Origin: Sphingomonas sp. LR60
GTDB lineage: Bacteria; Pseudomonadota; Alphaproteobacteria; Sphingomonadales; Sphingomonadaceae
Direction of reading: 5' to 3'
DNA: 64,000 nucleotides
Assembly: GCF_036855935.1 (NCBI RefSeq)
Contig: NZ_JASPFK010000001.1
Span: 655,501-719,500, forward strand
Positions 44,882 to 52,615 of this stretch are shown piece by piece. Each line of letters opens with the position of its first letter. Position 1 is the stretch's first letter. The position numbers were made by a program, and so were the translations under genes. The notes under the pieces were generated by a model, which made no database searches, had not been told where the DNA came from, and was given only the letters and a program-made list of their open reading frames with translations.

Positions 44882-45903
44882 GCACGACACTCCTGGAGCA
44901 GGCGAGCGGCGATCCGCCGCAGCGGCATCTGCTGCACGACCGCGCCGATGCGATGCGCAACCGCGGGCATCCCGTAGACGACGCTGGACGATTCATCCTG
45001 CCCGATCGTCAAGGCACCGGCCTGACGCATCGCGAGCATCCCCTCGGCACCGTCCGCGCCCATACCGGTCAGGATCGCGCCGACGGCATCGCCACCGGCG
45101 ATCCGCGCGACCGAGTGGAACAGCACGTCGACCGACGGCTGGTGTCCGCTCGCCTTCGGGCCGGCCAGCAAGCGGCAGTAGCGCCGCGTTGCAGGCCCGG
45201 CGATCTCGAGATGCTGATCGCCACCCGGCGCCAGATAGACCTTGCCGGGGCGCAGCACCGCGCCCGCGCGGGCTTCCTCGACGCTCGGCTTGCACAGGCG
45301 ATCGAGCCGCGCGGCGAAGCTGGCGGTGAAGCTGGGCGGCATGTGCTGGACGATCACGGTCGGCGGGCAGTTGGCCGGGAAGCCGGAGAGCAGCTCGATC
45401 AGCGCCTCGACCCCGCCGGTCGACGCACCGACCGCGATCATCGACTGATCGCGCGGGACGTAATCGGCCTGAGGCGCGGGCTCGGCGATGCGCGGCGCCG
45501 CCGCGGCGCTCCGGCCGCGCGACCCGGAGGCGGCGCGGACCAGGGCGGGCAGGCGGATCGCCTCTTCGGGACGGCGCAGCGCCAGCTTGTCGAAACATTC
45601 GAAGGCGCCGAGTTCGAGCGCGGCGATGCTGGCGTCCGCGCCCTCGGAGGTCAGCGTCGAGAGCATGACGACCGGCGTGGGACGCAGCCGCATCAGCCGT
45701 TCGAGGAAGTCGAGGCCGTTCATGCCCGGCATCTCGATGTCGAGCGTCACGACATCGGGATCGAGTTCCTTGATCCGCGCGCGCGCTTCCTCGGCGCTCG
45801 ATGCGGTGCCGACGACCTGGATATGCGGATCGTTGGCGAGCGTGCGCTGGATCAGCGCCTGCATCGTCAGCGAGTCGTCGACGACGAGGGTGCGAACGCT
45901 CAT
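44878..45903 (-). CDS. cheB: Protein-glutamate methylesterase CheB
   Basis: Removes methyl groups from chemoreceptors when phosphorylated. The 341-residue protein joins a receiver domain (acidic pair 9-10, Asp55 in VVTLDIEMPGMNG) to a methylesterase domain with an intact triad: Ser161 in VGASTGG, His187 in VQHMPPSF and Asp284 in GMGADGAEG. Start at ATG 45903 overlaps the cheR stop as ATGA. The longer open frame upstream overlaps cheR and is not used. Contrast with the inactive-looking paralogue at 42409-43413. Confidence 0.96.
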   Translation of the reverse strand: MSVRTLVVDDSLTMQALIQRTLANDPHIQVVGTASSAEEARARIKELDPDVVTLDIEMPGMNGLDFLERLMRLRPTPVVMLSTLTSEGADASIAALELGAFECFDKLALRRPEEAIRLPALVRAASGSRGRSAAAAPRIAEPAPQADYVPRDQSMIAVGASTGGVEALIELLSGFPANCPPTVIVQHMPPSFTASFAARLDRLCKPSVEEARAGAVLRPGKVYLAPGGDQHLEIAGPATRRYCRLLAGPKASGHQPSVDVLFHSVARIAGGDAVGAILTGMGADGAEGMLAMRQAGALTIGQDESSSVVYGMPAVAHRIGAVVQQMPLRRIAARLLQECRA

Positions 45904-46751
45904 GCGCGCACCTTCAGATAGGCGGTGCGGCCGACGCACTCGAACCGCGAGGCAATTTCGGGCGCGAGGCGCTCCGAATGGCCGATGTAGAGCATCCCCC
46001 CGGTCTCCAGATGGTCGGCCAGCCGTGACTGCAGCTTGGCCTTCGTTGGTTCGTCGAAATAGATCATGACGTTGCGACAGCAGATCGCGTCGAACCGCCC
46101 CTTCATCGGCCATGGGCCGAGCAGGTTGAGCGGGCGAAACGAGATCGCCTCGCGTAGCGCCGGGTCGACCGTCAGCCGGTCGCTGACCCAGGTCGCGCGC
46201 ATCTTGGGCGGCACGGTGCGCAGCGTGTCGGCGGAATAGCGGCCGGCGCGCGCCGTCTCCAGCACGCTGGGCGACACGTCGGTGGCGAGCATCCGCAGAT
46301 CGCCCTTGAGCAACCGCTGCGCCGCCGACCGATCATGGCCGAGCGCTGCCATCAGCCACGTATAGGGTTCCTCGCCGCTGGAGCAGGCCGCCGACCACAG
46401 CCGCACGCGCCCGCCATTGACCAGGCGTTGCGCGAGCGTCGGCCACATCCGCTCGACGAAATCGTCGAAATGATGCGCCTCGCGGAAGAAGCTGGTGTGG
46501 TTGGTGGTCAGCGCATCCAGCATCCGGTTGCGCTCTTCCTCGTCGTCCTCGATCACCTTCAGATAGGCCGAGACGCTGGTCAGTCCGCACGCGCGCACGC
46601 GCGGGGCGACGCGACCGTAGACGAGCTGCGACTTGCCTTCCGGCAGCAGGATGCCGAGCGTGTCGTAGACGATCCGGGCGATCCGCTGGTGATCGGCGGG
46701 CGCGAAGTCGAACTCGCGCTTCGCCGAGGAGATGGCGAGCGCGGCGGTCAC
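45900..46751 (-). CDS. cheR: Chemotaxis protein methyltransferase CheR
   Basis: S-adenosylmethionine-dependent methyltransferase acting on chemoreceptor glutamates. The 283-residue protein has the N-terminal helical domain (IARIVYDTLGILL, NRMLDALTTNHTSFFRE) and the SAM fold with WSAACSSGEEPYTWLM, DVSPSVLETARAGRYS, DAICCRNVMIYFDEPTK and a beta-subdomain. It overlaps cheA at its start and cheB at its stop by four bases each. Confidence 0.96.
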   Translation of the reverse strand: MTAALAISSAKREFDFAPADHQRIARIVYDTLGILLPEGKSQLVYGRVAPRVRACGLTSVSAYLKVIEDDEEERNRMLDALTTNHTSFFREAHHFDDFVERMWPTLAQRLVNGGRVRLWSAACSSGEEPYTWLMAALGHDRSAAQRLLKGDLRMLATDVSPSVLETARAGRYSADTLRTVPPKMRATWVSDRLTVDPALREAISFRPLNLLGPWPMKGRFDAICCRNVMIYFDEPTKAKLQSRLADHLETGGMLYIGHSERLAPEIASRFECVGRTAYLKVRA

Positions 46752-48937
46752 GCGGCGTGCGCCAGCTGCCCGCGCCGCGCACGCTGCGAGGTGAGCGCGT
46801 CGACGTCGATGATCAGCGCGACGCGCCCGTCGCCGAGGATCGTCGCCCCCGCCAGCCCGTCGATCGCCTGGTAATTGGCCTCGAGGCTCTTCACGACCAC
46901 CTGTCGCTGATCCTGGATCGAATCGACCAGCAGCGCGGCCTGACCCTGATCGCCTTCGACGACGATCAGCACCGCCTTCTCGGGATCGCGCTCGCCGCTG
47001 CCGATGCCGAGCTGTTCGGCGACCGGATAGATCGGCACATAGGAGCCGCGCACGTCGAGTACTGCTCCGTTGATGCCGATCGCGGTGACCGACCGGTCCG
47101 AGGGCCGCAGGCTTTCGACGATGTGGCTGAGCGGGATCACGAACGTCTGATCGCCGACCGTGACGATCATGCCGTCAACCACCGCCAGCGTGAGCGGCAG
47201 GCTGAGCGAGAAGCTCGACCCGGACCCGAAGCGCGAATGGATGCCGATCCGCCCGCCGAGCGCCTGAACGTTCTTGCGCACAACGTCCATGCCGACGCCG
47301 CGCCCCGAGATGTTCGAGACGGTCGCCGCGGTCGAGAAGCCGGGCGCGAAGATGAGATTGTCGACTTCCTCGTCGCTCAGCACCGCGTCGGGCAGGATGA
47401 TCCCGCGCTCGACCGCCTTGGCGCGGACGCGCGTGCGGTCGATCCCGCGTCCGTCGTCTGCGACGGTGATGACGATCCGTCCCGAATGATGCGCGGCCGA
47501 GAGCGTGACGACACCGGTTTCGGGCTTGCCTGCCTTGATGCGCTCTTCGGTGGTTTCCAGCCCGTGATCGACCGCGTTGCGGATCAGATGCGTCAGCGGC
47601 TCGCCGATCCGCTCGACGACGGTCTTGTCGACCTCGGTCATCTCGCCTTCGATGTCGAGCCGGACGCGCTTGCCGGTTTCGCCCTCGAGTTCGCGGATGA
47701 TGCGCGGCACGCGGCTGAAGACGGTCTTCATCGGCTGTGCGCGGATCGCCATCGTCGATTCCTGAAGCTCGCGCGTCAGGTGATCGAGGTCGGTCAGCTC
47801 GGAGATGCCGGCCATGTCGTTCTCGCTCAGCCGTTGCGCGAGCATCGCCTGGGTGATGACGAGTTCGCCGACGAGGTTGACGAGTCGATCGAGCTTGTCG
47901 AGGTCGACGCGGATCGTCTGGGCGACCGGGGTCGGCGGTGCGGCGGGGGCGGCGGCCACGGGACGCGGTGCGGGAGCGGCGGCCGGTGCCACGGCAACGG
48001 GCGTCGGGGCCGGGGTCGGCGTCGGTGCCGGGGCAGCCGCGATCGGCGCGGGGGCAGGGGCAGGGGCGACCGGCGGAGCCGCCACCGGCTCCGGTGCCGC
48101 AGCGACCACGACCGTCGGCGGCGCGGCCGGCGGGAGGCTGGCGACCTTCTCCAGCGTCAGCGCGCAGCCGTCGGTGAATTCGAAGACGCCGCGGATGTCG
48201 TCTTCGGCGACCGCCGCAGGCACCGCGATCCGCCATGCCAGATATGAGAGTTCGGGATCGAGCGTCGCGAGCGGGGGCAGCGTGTCGGCGTCGCACGACA
48301 GCACCTGCGCGCCCATCCGCAGCAATTCGCGGAGCAGCAGCAGCGGCTCGCCGCCATTGTCGAGTCCGTTGGCGGGCGGGCGGAAGGTCAGCAGCCAGCC
48401 GGGGGTTGCTTCTTCGTCATTGTCCTCTGCGGGCGGTGCCGCAGCCGGACCGCCGACATCGTCGAGCATCGCCATCAGGTCGTCGAAATCGTCACCGATG
48501 CCGATCGGCGCGGTATCGGTGACCGCCTCGATGGTTACCGGCTCGGGCGCGGGTGCCGCTTCGCCGCTCGCCGCCGCGATCAGCCGCGCCAGCATCGCCG
48601 CGTCGTCGGGCGCGTCGCCACCGTCGCGCGCCGCGGCGACATGATCGGCGAGCATGTCGAAGGCGGCGACGATCAGGTCGACCAGCGCCGGGGTGAGTGC
48701 CAGCGACTCGCTGCGCAACAGGTCGAGCAGCGTCTCGTACTGATGGGTATAGGCCTGAAGCCGCTCGTGCCCGAACGCGCCCGCCCCGCCCTTGATCGAG
48801 TGGACCGCGCGGAAGATGCCGTTGATCGTCTCGCCGTCATATTGCTGGTCGCGAAGCGCGGCGAAGGCGCTTTCCATGCCGGCCAGGCCTTCTTCGCATT
48901 CCTGGAAGAAGATCTGCTGGATTGCATCGAGGTCCAA
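46748..48937 (-). CDS. cheA: Chemotaxis histidine kinase CheA
   Basis: Central chemotaxis kinase, 729 residues. P1 phosphotransfer domain has His46 (AVHSIKGGAGAFGH). A region near 150-240 resembles a P2-like adaptor. A long Pro/Ala linker (APAPAPIAAAPAPTPTPAP) follows. P3 dimerisation, P4 ATPase (LIRNAVDHGLET, DDGRGID, GRGVGMDVVRKN, FGSGSSFSLSLPLTLA) and the CheW-like P5 end complete it. I start it at a TTG (48935-48937) because AGGAG lies seven bases before and the P1 domain begins right there (MDLDAIQQIFFQEC). It is downstream of the STAS gene and overlaps cheR by four bases. Confidence 0.95.
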   Translation of the reverse strand: MDLDAIQQIFFQECEEGLAGMESAFAALRDQQYDGETINGIFRAVHSIKGGAGAFGHERLQAYTHQYETLLDLLRSESLALTPALVDLIVAAFDMLADHVAAARDGGDAPDDAAMLARLIAAASGEAAPAPEPVTIEAVTDTAPIGIGDDFDDLMAMLDDVGGPAAAPPAEDNDEEATPGWLLTFRPPANGLDNGGEPLLLLRELLRMGAQVLSCDADTLPPLATLDPELSYLAWRIAVPAAVAEDDIRGVFEFTDGCALTLEKVASLPPAAPPTVVVAAAPEPVAAPPVAPAPAPAPIAAAPAPTPTPAPTPVAVAPAAAPAPRPVAAAPAAPPTPVAQTIRVDLDKLDRLVNLVGELVITQAMLAQRLSENDMAGISELTDLDHLTRELQESTMAIRAQPMKTVFSRVPRIIRELEGETGKRVRLDIEGEMTEVDKTVVERIGEPLTHLIRNAVDHGLETTEERIKAGKPETGVVTLSAAHHSGRIVITVADDGRGIDRTRVRAKAVERGIILPDAVLSDEEVDNLIFAPGFSTAATVSNISGRGVGMDVVRKNVQALGGRIGIHSRFGSGSSFSLSLPLTLAVVDGMIVTVGDQTFVIPLSHIVESLRPSDRSVTAIGINGAVLDVRGSYVPIYPVAEQLGIGSGERDPEKAVLIVVEGDQGQAALLVDSIQDQRQVVVKSLEANYQAIDGLAGATILGDGRVALIIDVDALTSQRARRGQLAHAA

Positions 48938-48969
48938 GGTCGGGCTCCTGCGCGAAAAGGGTCTTGAGG

Positions 48970-49233
48970 TCAGGCGGCGGCGAGGACGTCGAGCGCGGCA
49001 AGCTCGCCGGCCTCGATCATCGCGACGCTGGGGAAGGCGACCTGCCACGGCAGGCCGCGCGCCACGGCGGCGGCGCGCGCCGCGGCCAGCACCTGAAGGC
49101 ACGCCTGCCCGATCTGGTCGACGGCGCCGGCATCGATCGCGATCGGCTCCGCGGCCTCGACCAGCTTTTGCAGCGACTGGCGCAGCGGCGCCGCCGCGGC
49201 GGTATCCAATCGGGAGCTGAGGACGATCGACAT
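48970..49233 (-). CDS. STAS-domain protein heading the chemotaxis operon
   Basis: An 87-residue STAS domain (like anti-sigma-factor antagonists): VLSSRLDTAAAAPLRQSLQKLVEAAEPIAIDAGAVDQIGQACLQVL shows the alternating strand/helix pattern. The usual phosphorylatable serine/threonine of DxSGI/LDS is not clear: VDQIGQACL carries a cysteine where D-S is typical. It is the first gene of the operon, 32 bases before cheA. A sensor-scaffold role or a chemotaxis-linked switch is possible; function not established. Confidence 0.8.
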   Translation of the reverse strand: MSIVLSSRLDTAAAAPLRQSLQKLVEAAEPIAIDAGAVDQIGQACLQVLAAARAAAVARGLPWQVAFPSVAMIEAGELAALDVLAAA

Positions 49234-49533
49234 CGCGGACTTTCCTGTCAGATGACGCAGGGACGGCGCGGGCCGAAGCGATGTGCGATCACGATGGTCC
49301 CTTCCGTCCCCAGAGATGGTCGATTTCCCGCGCTTGATCCGCCGACGGGGAACCGGTCTGCGGTCGATCTGCCCGATCTCTCCTAAGATGACGTTAAATG
49401 CGCCGAGGCGCGGCGAAGTAGCCGCCAAGAGTACGGCGGTTAATACGATCACAACCAATGACTTGCATGGCTGATCGCAGAACGGCGACGGCGCCGGCGG
49501 GGGTGCGTTTTGTTGCAGTCGGTAAGGACGGTG
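49234..49533. promoter_or_regulatory. Divergent promoter region, chemotaxis operon and DUF2332-like gene
   Basis: This 300-base gap contains no coding signal and must carry the operon promoter on the minus strand and a promoter for the plus-strand gene. A small palindrome gccgccaagagtacggcggt lies at about 49420-49441. No sigma-28 (TAAA-N15-GCCGATAA) or sigma-54 signature was found by eye. Confidence 0.4.
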
Positions 49534-50562
49534 ATGCCGGAGGATCGATCGGGCGAGTTGCTGCGCCAGTCGGCGGTGATGCGCGCGATCGGCTCGCCGT
49601 TCGTCGCCGACGTGCTGGCCGCCGCCGCGCGGCAATTGACGCACGCGCCGCTGACCTGCGCGATGCTCGCGGACTGGCCGGGTGACCCGGCGGCGGCGGC
49701 GGTGGCGATGAGGCTGAACGCGGCGTTGCACGCGCTGGCGCGCCGCAACACGCCGCCGGTGCTCGGCGCCTTGTATCGCGGCGCGCATGACGATTTCGAC
49801 GGTGCGGTGCGCGCGGCGTTGCGGGCGCACGATGCCTTCATCGCGCGCTGGCTGCGCGACATGCCGCAGACCAACGAGGTCGGCCGCGCGGCCGCGATCC
49901 TGGGTGCGTTGATGGAAGTGGTCGGTCGGGTGGCGTTGCCGGTCGAGTTGATCGAACTGGGGGCGAGCGCCGGGCTCAACCTCAACCTCGCTCGCTATCG
50001 CTACGATCTGGGCGGAGTCTCGGCGGGGGCGGCCGAGTCGGCGGTGCGGATCGCGCCCGAGTGGCGCGGCGCGGCGGCACCGGACCGGACCGTCGACGTC
50101 GTGGCGGCGGAGGGGGTCGATCTCGATCCGCTCGACCCGCACGACCCCGCGACGTGCGAGCGGTTGATGGCCTATGTCTTCGCCGACCAGCCGGCGCGCG
50201 CGGCGCGGCTCGCGGCGGCGCTGGTGGTGGCGCGGCAGCATCCGCCGCGGATCGCGCATGCCAATGCGACGACGTGGCTGGCGGAGCGGCTGGCGACGCC
50301 GCAGCCTGCCGGGCGGTGGCGCGTGGTCTTCCATTCGATGATGGCGCAATATGTCGACGCGGCGGCGCGTGCGTCGCTGGACCGCTGCATCGCCGCTGCG
50401 GGCGCGCGCGCGGATGCCGAGCGGCCGCTGGCGCGGATCGCGTTCGAATGGGACAGGACGCGCAGTGAAGTGGAGCTGCGGCTCAGCTGCTGGCCTGGCG
50501 GCGACACACGCGTGCTGGCGACGTGCCATCCCTATGGCGCGTGGATCGACTGGATCGGGTAA
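49534..50562 (+). CDS. DUF2332-like protein
   Basis: A 342-residue cytoplasmic protein similar to the DUF2332 family. Conserved pieces: SPFVADVLAAAARQL, TPPVLGALYRGAHDDFD, TNEVGRAAAILGALMEVVGRVALPVELIELGASAGLNLNLARYRYDL and IAFEWDRTRSEVELRLSCWPGG. The ELGASAGLNL segment resembles an SAM-type nucleotide-binding loop, so a methyltransferase-like fold is possible but unproven. ATG 49534 is chosen because AAGGA is five bases upstream. Confidence 0.82.
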   Translation: MPEDRSGELLRQSAVMRAIGSPFVADVLAAAARQLTHAPLTCAMLADWPGDPAAAAVAMRLNAALHALARRNTPPVLGALYRGAHDDFDGAVRAALRAHDAFIARWLRDMPQTNEVGRAAAILGALMEVVGRVALPVELIELGASAGLNLNLARYRYDLGGVSAGAAESAVRIAPEWRGAAAPDRTVDVVAAEGVDLDPLDPHDPATCERLMAYVFADQPARAARLAAALVVARQHPPRIAHANATTWLAERLATPQPAGRWRVVFHSMMAQYVDAAARASLDRCIAAAGARADAERPLARIAFEWDRTRSEVELRLSCWPGGDTRVLATCHPYGAWIDWIG

Positions 50563-50644
50563 AAATCCCGCCTTTATCCATGTTTAACTAACCGACGCTA
50601 GACGCAGAGCGTACATACGAGCCCCTGCGGCAGAAAGAACAGAG

Positions 50645-52476
50645 ATGTTCAAGACTCTGAGCATACCGAGGAAGCTGGGTTTTCCTTCCTCGTCATCAAT
50701 GCCTCGGCGGCGATCATGATGGTCGTGTTCTTCGCCAATATCTGGATGATCCGCGCGGCGACCGCGAGCAACAACCACAGCCAGGAAGTCTATGCCAAGG
50801 CGTTGACGCTGGAGACGTCGATCCTGCGCGAGAACAGCCAGTTGCGCGGGTATCTGGTCACAGCCGATCCGACGTATCTGAAGTCGTACAACGAAGCGCG
50901 CGCGGAATATGACCAGGCGACGGTCGCCCTCGAACAGATGTTGACCGACCCGGCGCAGCGCGCGCTGGTGCTCACGTCGCGCGAACAGACCGCCAAGTGG
51001 CGGCGCGACTGGAGCAACCGGCTGGTCGCGATGGTGAAGGCCGGACAGCGCGAGGTCGCCGAACAGGCGGTGCGCGATGCCGGCAAGAAGGTGCTGACCA
51101 GCGCGATCGTGCTGCCGTTGCGCGACCTGCGCGATCAGGAAACCGCCGCGATCGACGAGAATGCCGCCGAGCAGGCGCAGGTGCTGACCACCGCGACGAT
51201 CGCGCTGGTGCTGGGCGGCATCGCGCTGATCGGGATCGCGGTGCTGTTGCAGACCGCATTGAGCCGAAGCATCGCGCGGCCGGTGAGCGCGCTGACGCGG
51301 CGCATGGCCGACCTGGCCGCGGGCAAGAGCGCGATCGACGTGCCGGACACCGCGCGTGCGGACGAACTGGGCGACATGGCGCGCGCGGTGCTGGTGTTCC
51401 GCGACGCCGCGCAGGCCAAGCTGACCGCCGATCAAGAGCGCGAACTGGCGATGCGCGCGATCGGCGACGGGCTGCACCGTCTGTCCGAAGCCGACCTGAC
51501 GGTGCGGCTGGCGGCGCTGCCGGGGTCCTATGCCGTGCTGTCGAAGGACTTCAACGGTGCGGTCGGCAAGCTTTCGGACCTGACGTGCAACGTGCGGCGC
51601 AGCGTCGAGACGATCAAGCAGAATGCCGAGGAGATCAGCCAGTCCGCGCGCGACCTGTCGTCACGCAGCGAGCAGCAGGCGGCATCGTTGCGCGAAACCG
51701 CCGCGGCGATGGACGAGATCACCGGCACCGTCCGCGAAGGCGCGACCAACGCCGCCGATGCCAACAAGGCGATGGCCGAGGCGCGCAACGCCGCACAGCA
51801 GGGCGGCGAGGTCGTTCGCAAGTCGGTCGCGGCGATGAACGGGATCGATCAGGCGAGCCGTGAAATTGCCGATATCATCAGCGTGATCGACGGCATCGCG
51901 TTCCAGACCAATCTGCTCGCGCTCAATGCCGGCGTCGAGGCGGCGCGGGCCGGGGAGGCGGGCAAGGGCTTCGCTGTCGTCGCCAGCGAGGTGCGCGCGC
52001 TGGCGCAGCGTTCCGCCGATGCCGCGGCCGACGTGAAGACGCGGATCATGTCGGCGATCCACCACGTCAAGTCGGGGGTCGAGCTGGTCGACGAAACCGG
52101 ACAGGCGCTGGAACGGATCATCGACCGTGTCGGCAGTGTCAGCGACGTCATGGCGACGATCGCGCGCGCGTCGGATCATCAGGCCGAAAGCCTGGGACAG
52201 GTCAATATTGCGATCAGCGAGATGGACGGGGTGACGCAGCAAAATGCCGCGATGGTCGAGGAATCGACCGCCGCCGCGAACCTGCTGGCGCGCGAATCCG
52301 AGCAACTCGCGGGGGCGGTGGCGATCTTTACCGTCGACGACGCACCGGTGCGCTCGGCGCCGGTCGCGGTGAGCGCGCCGCGCGCGCGCCACATCACCGC
52401 GCCGACCCGTCCGCTGCCGCGCACGATCGGCAATACCGCGCTGAAGGCGAGCGAGGACGACTGGTCGGCGTTTTGA
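50645..52476 (+). pseudogene. Methyl-accepting chemotaxis protein, one-base frameshift near the start
   Basis: Membrane chemoreceptor of about 610 residues after repair. From ATG 50645 the first 12 codons (MFKTLSIPRKLG) are followed by a G run of three at 50677-50679 where four are needed; the resumed frame FSFLVINASAAIMMVVFFANIWMI supplies the first membrane segment. A periplasmic CHASE3-like helical region, a second membrane segment (ATIALVLGGIALIGIAVLLQTAL), HAMP, and the signalling domain with [45 protein letters not shown]-type hairpin follow. The C-terminus ends DDWSAF, a W-x-x-F type tether. The receptor ligand is unknown. Confidence 0.9.
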
Positions 52477-52512
52477 TTTTTTACGCCGTCTCGGGTTTGT
52501 TGCGCTCGGGGC

Positions 52513-52557
52513 CGTCATTGCGAGCGTAGCGATTGCTTCGTTGCGCTCGCAATGACG
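52513..52557. repeat. Extragenic palindrome, shortened third copy
   Basis: Arms CGTCATTGCGAGCG (52513-52526) and CGCTCGCAATGACG (52544-52557) are the outer parts of the same inverted repeat seen at 27721 and 31641, with the inner parts deleted. It lies between the chemoreceptor and GH29 genes. Confidence 0.8.
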
Positions 52558-52615
52558 GGAGGGGACGTTCCGGACCGAACAAGCGGAACCCCGGCTAAGG
52601 GCCGGCGCGCGGTGG

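Noticed and set aside
45904-46113. N-terminal extension of cheB upstream of 45903
   Set aside because: It overlaps cheR in another frame, is Arg-rich and precedes the conserved receiver start MSVRTLVVDDS, which is set by an ATGA overlap.
46757-48247. 496-codon plus-strand open frame opposite cheA
   Set aside because: Antisense of the conserved CheA kinase; composition artefact of codon bias.
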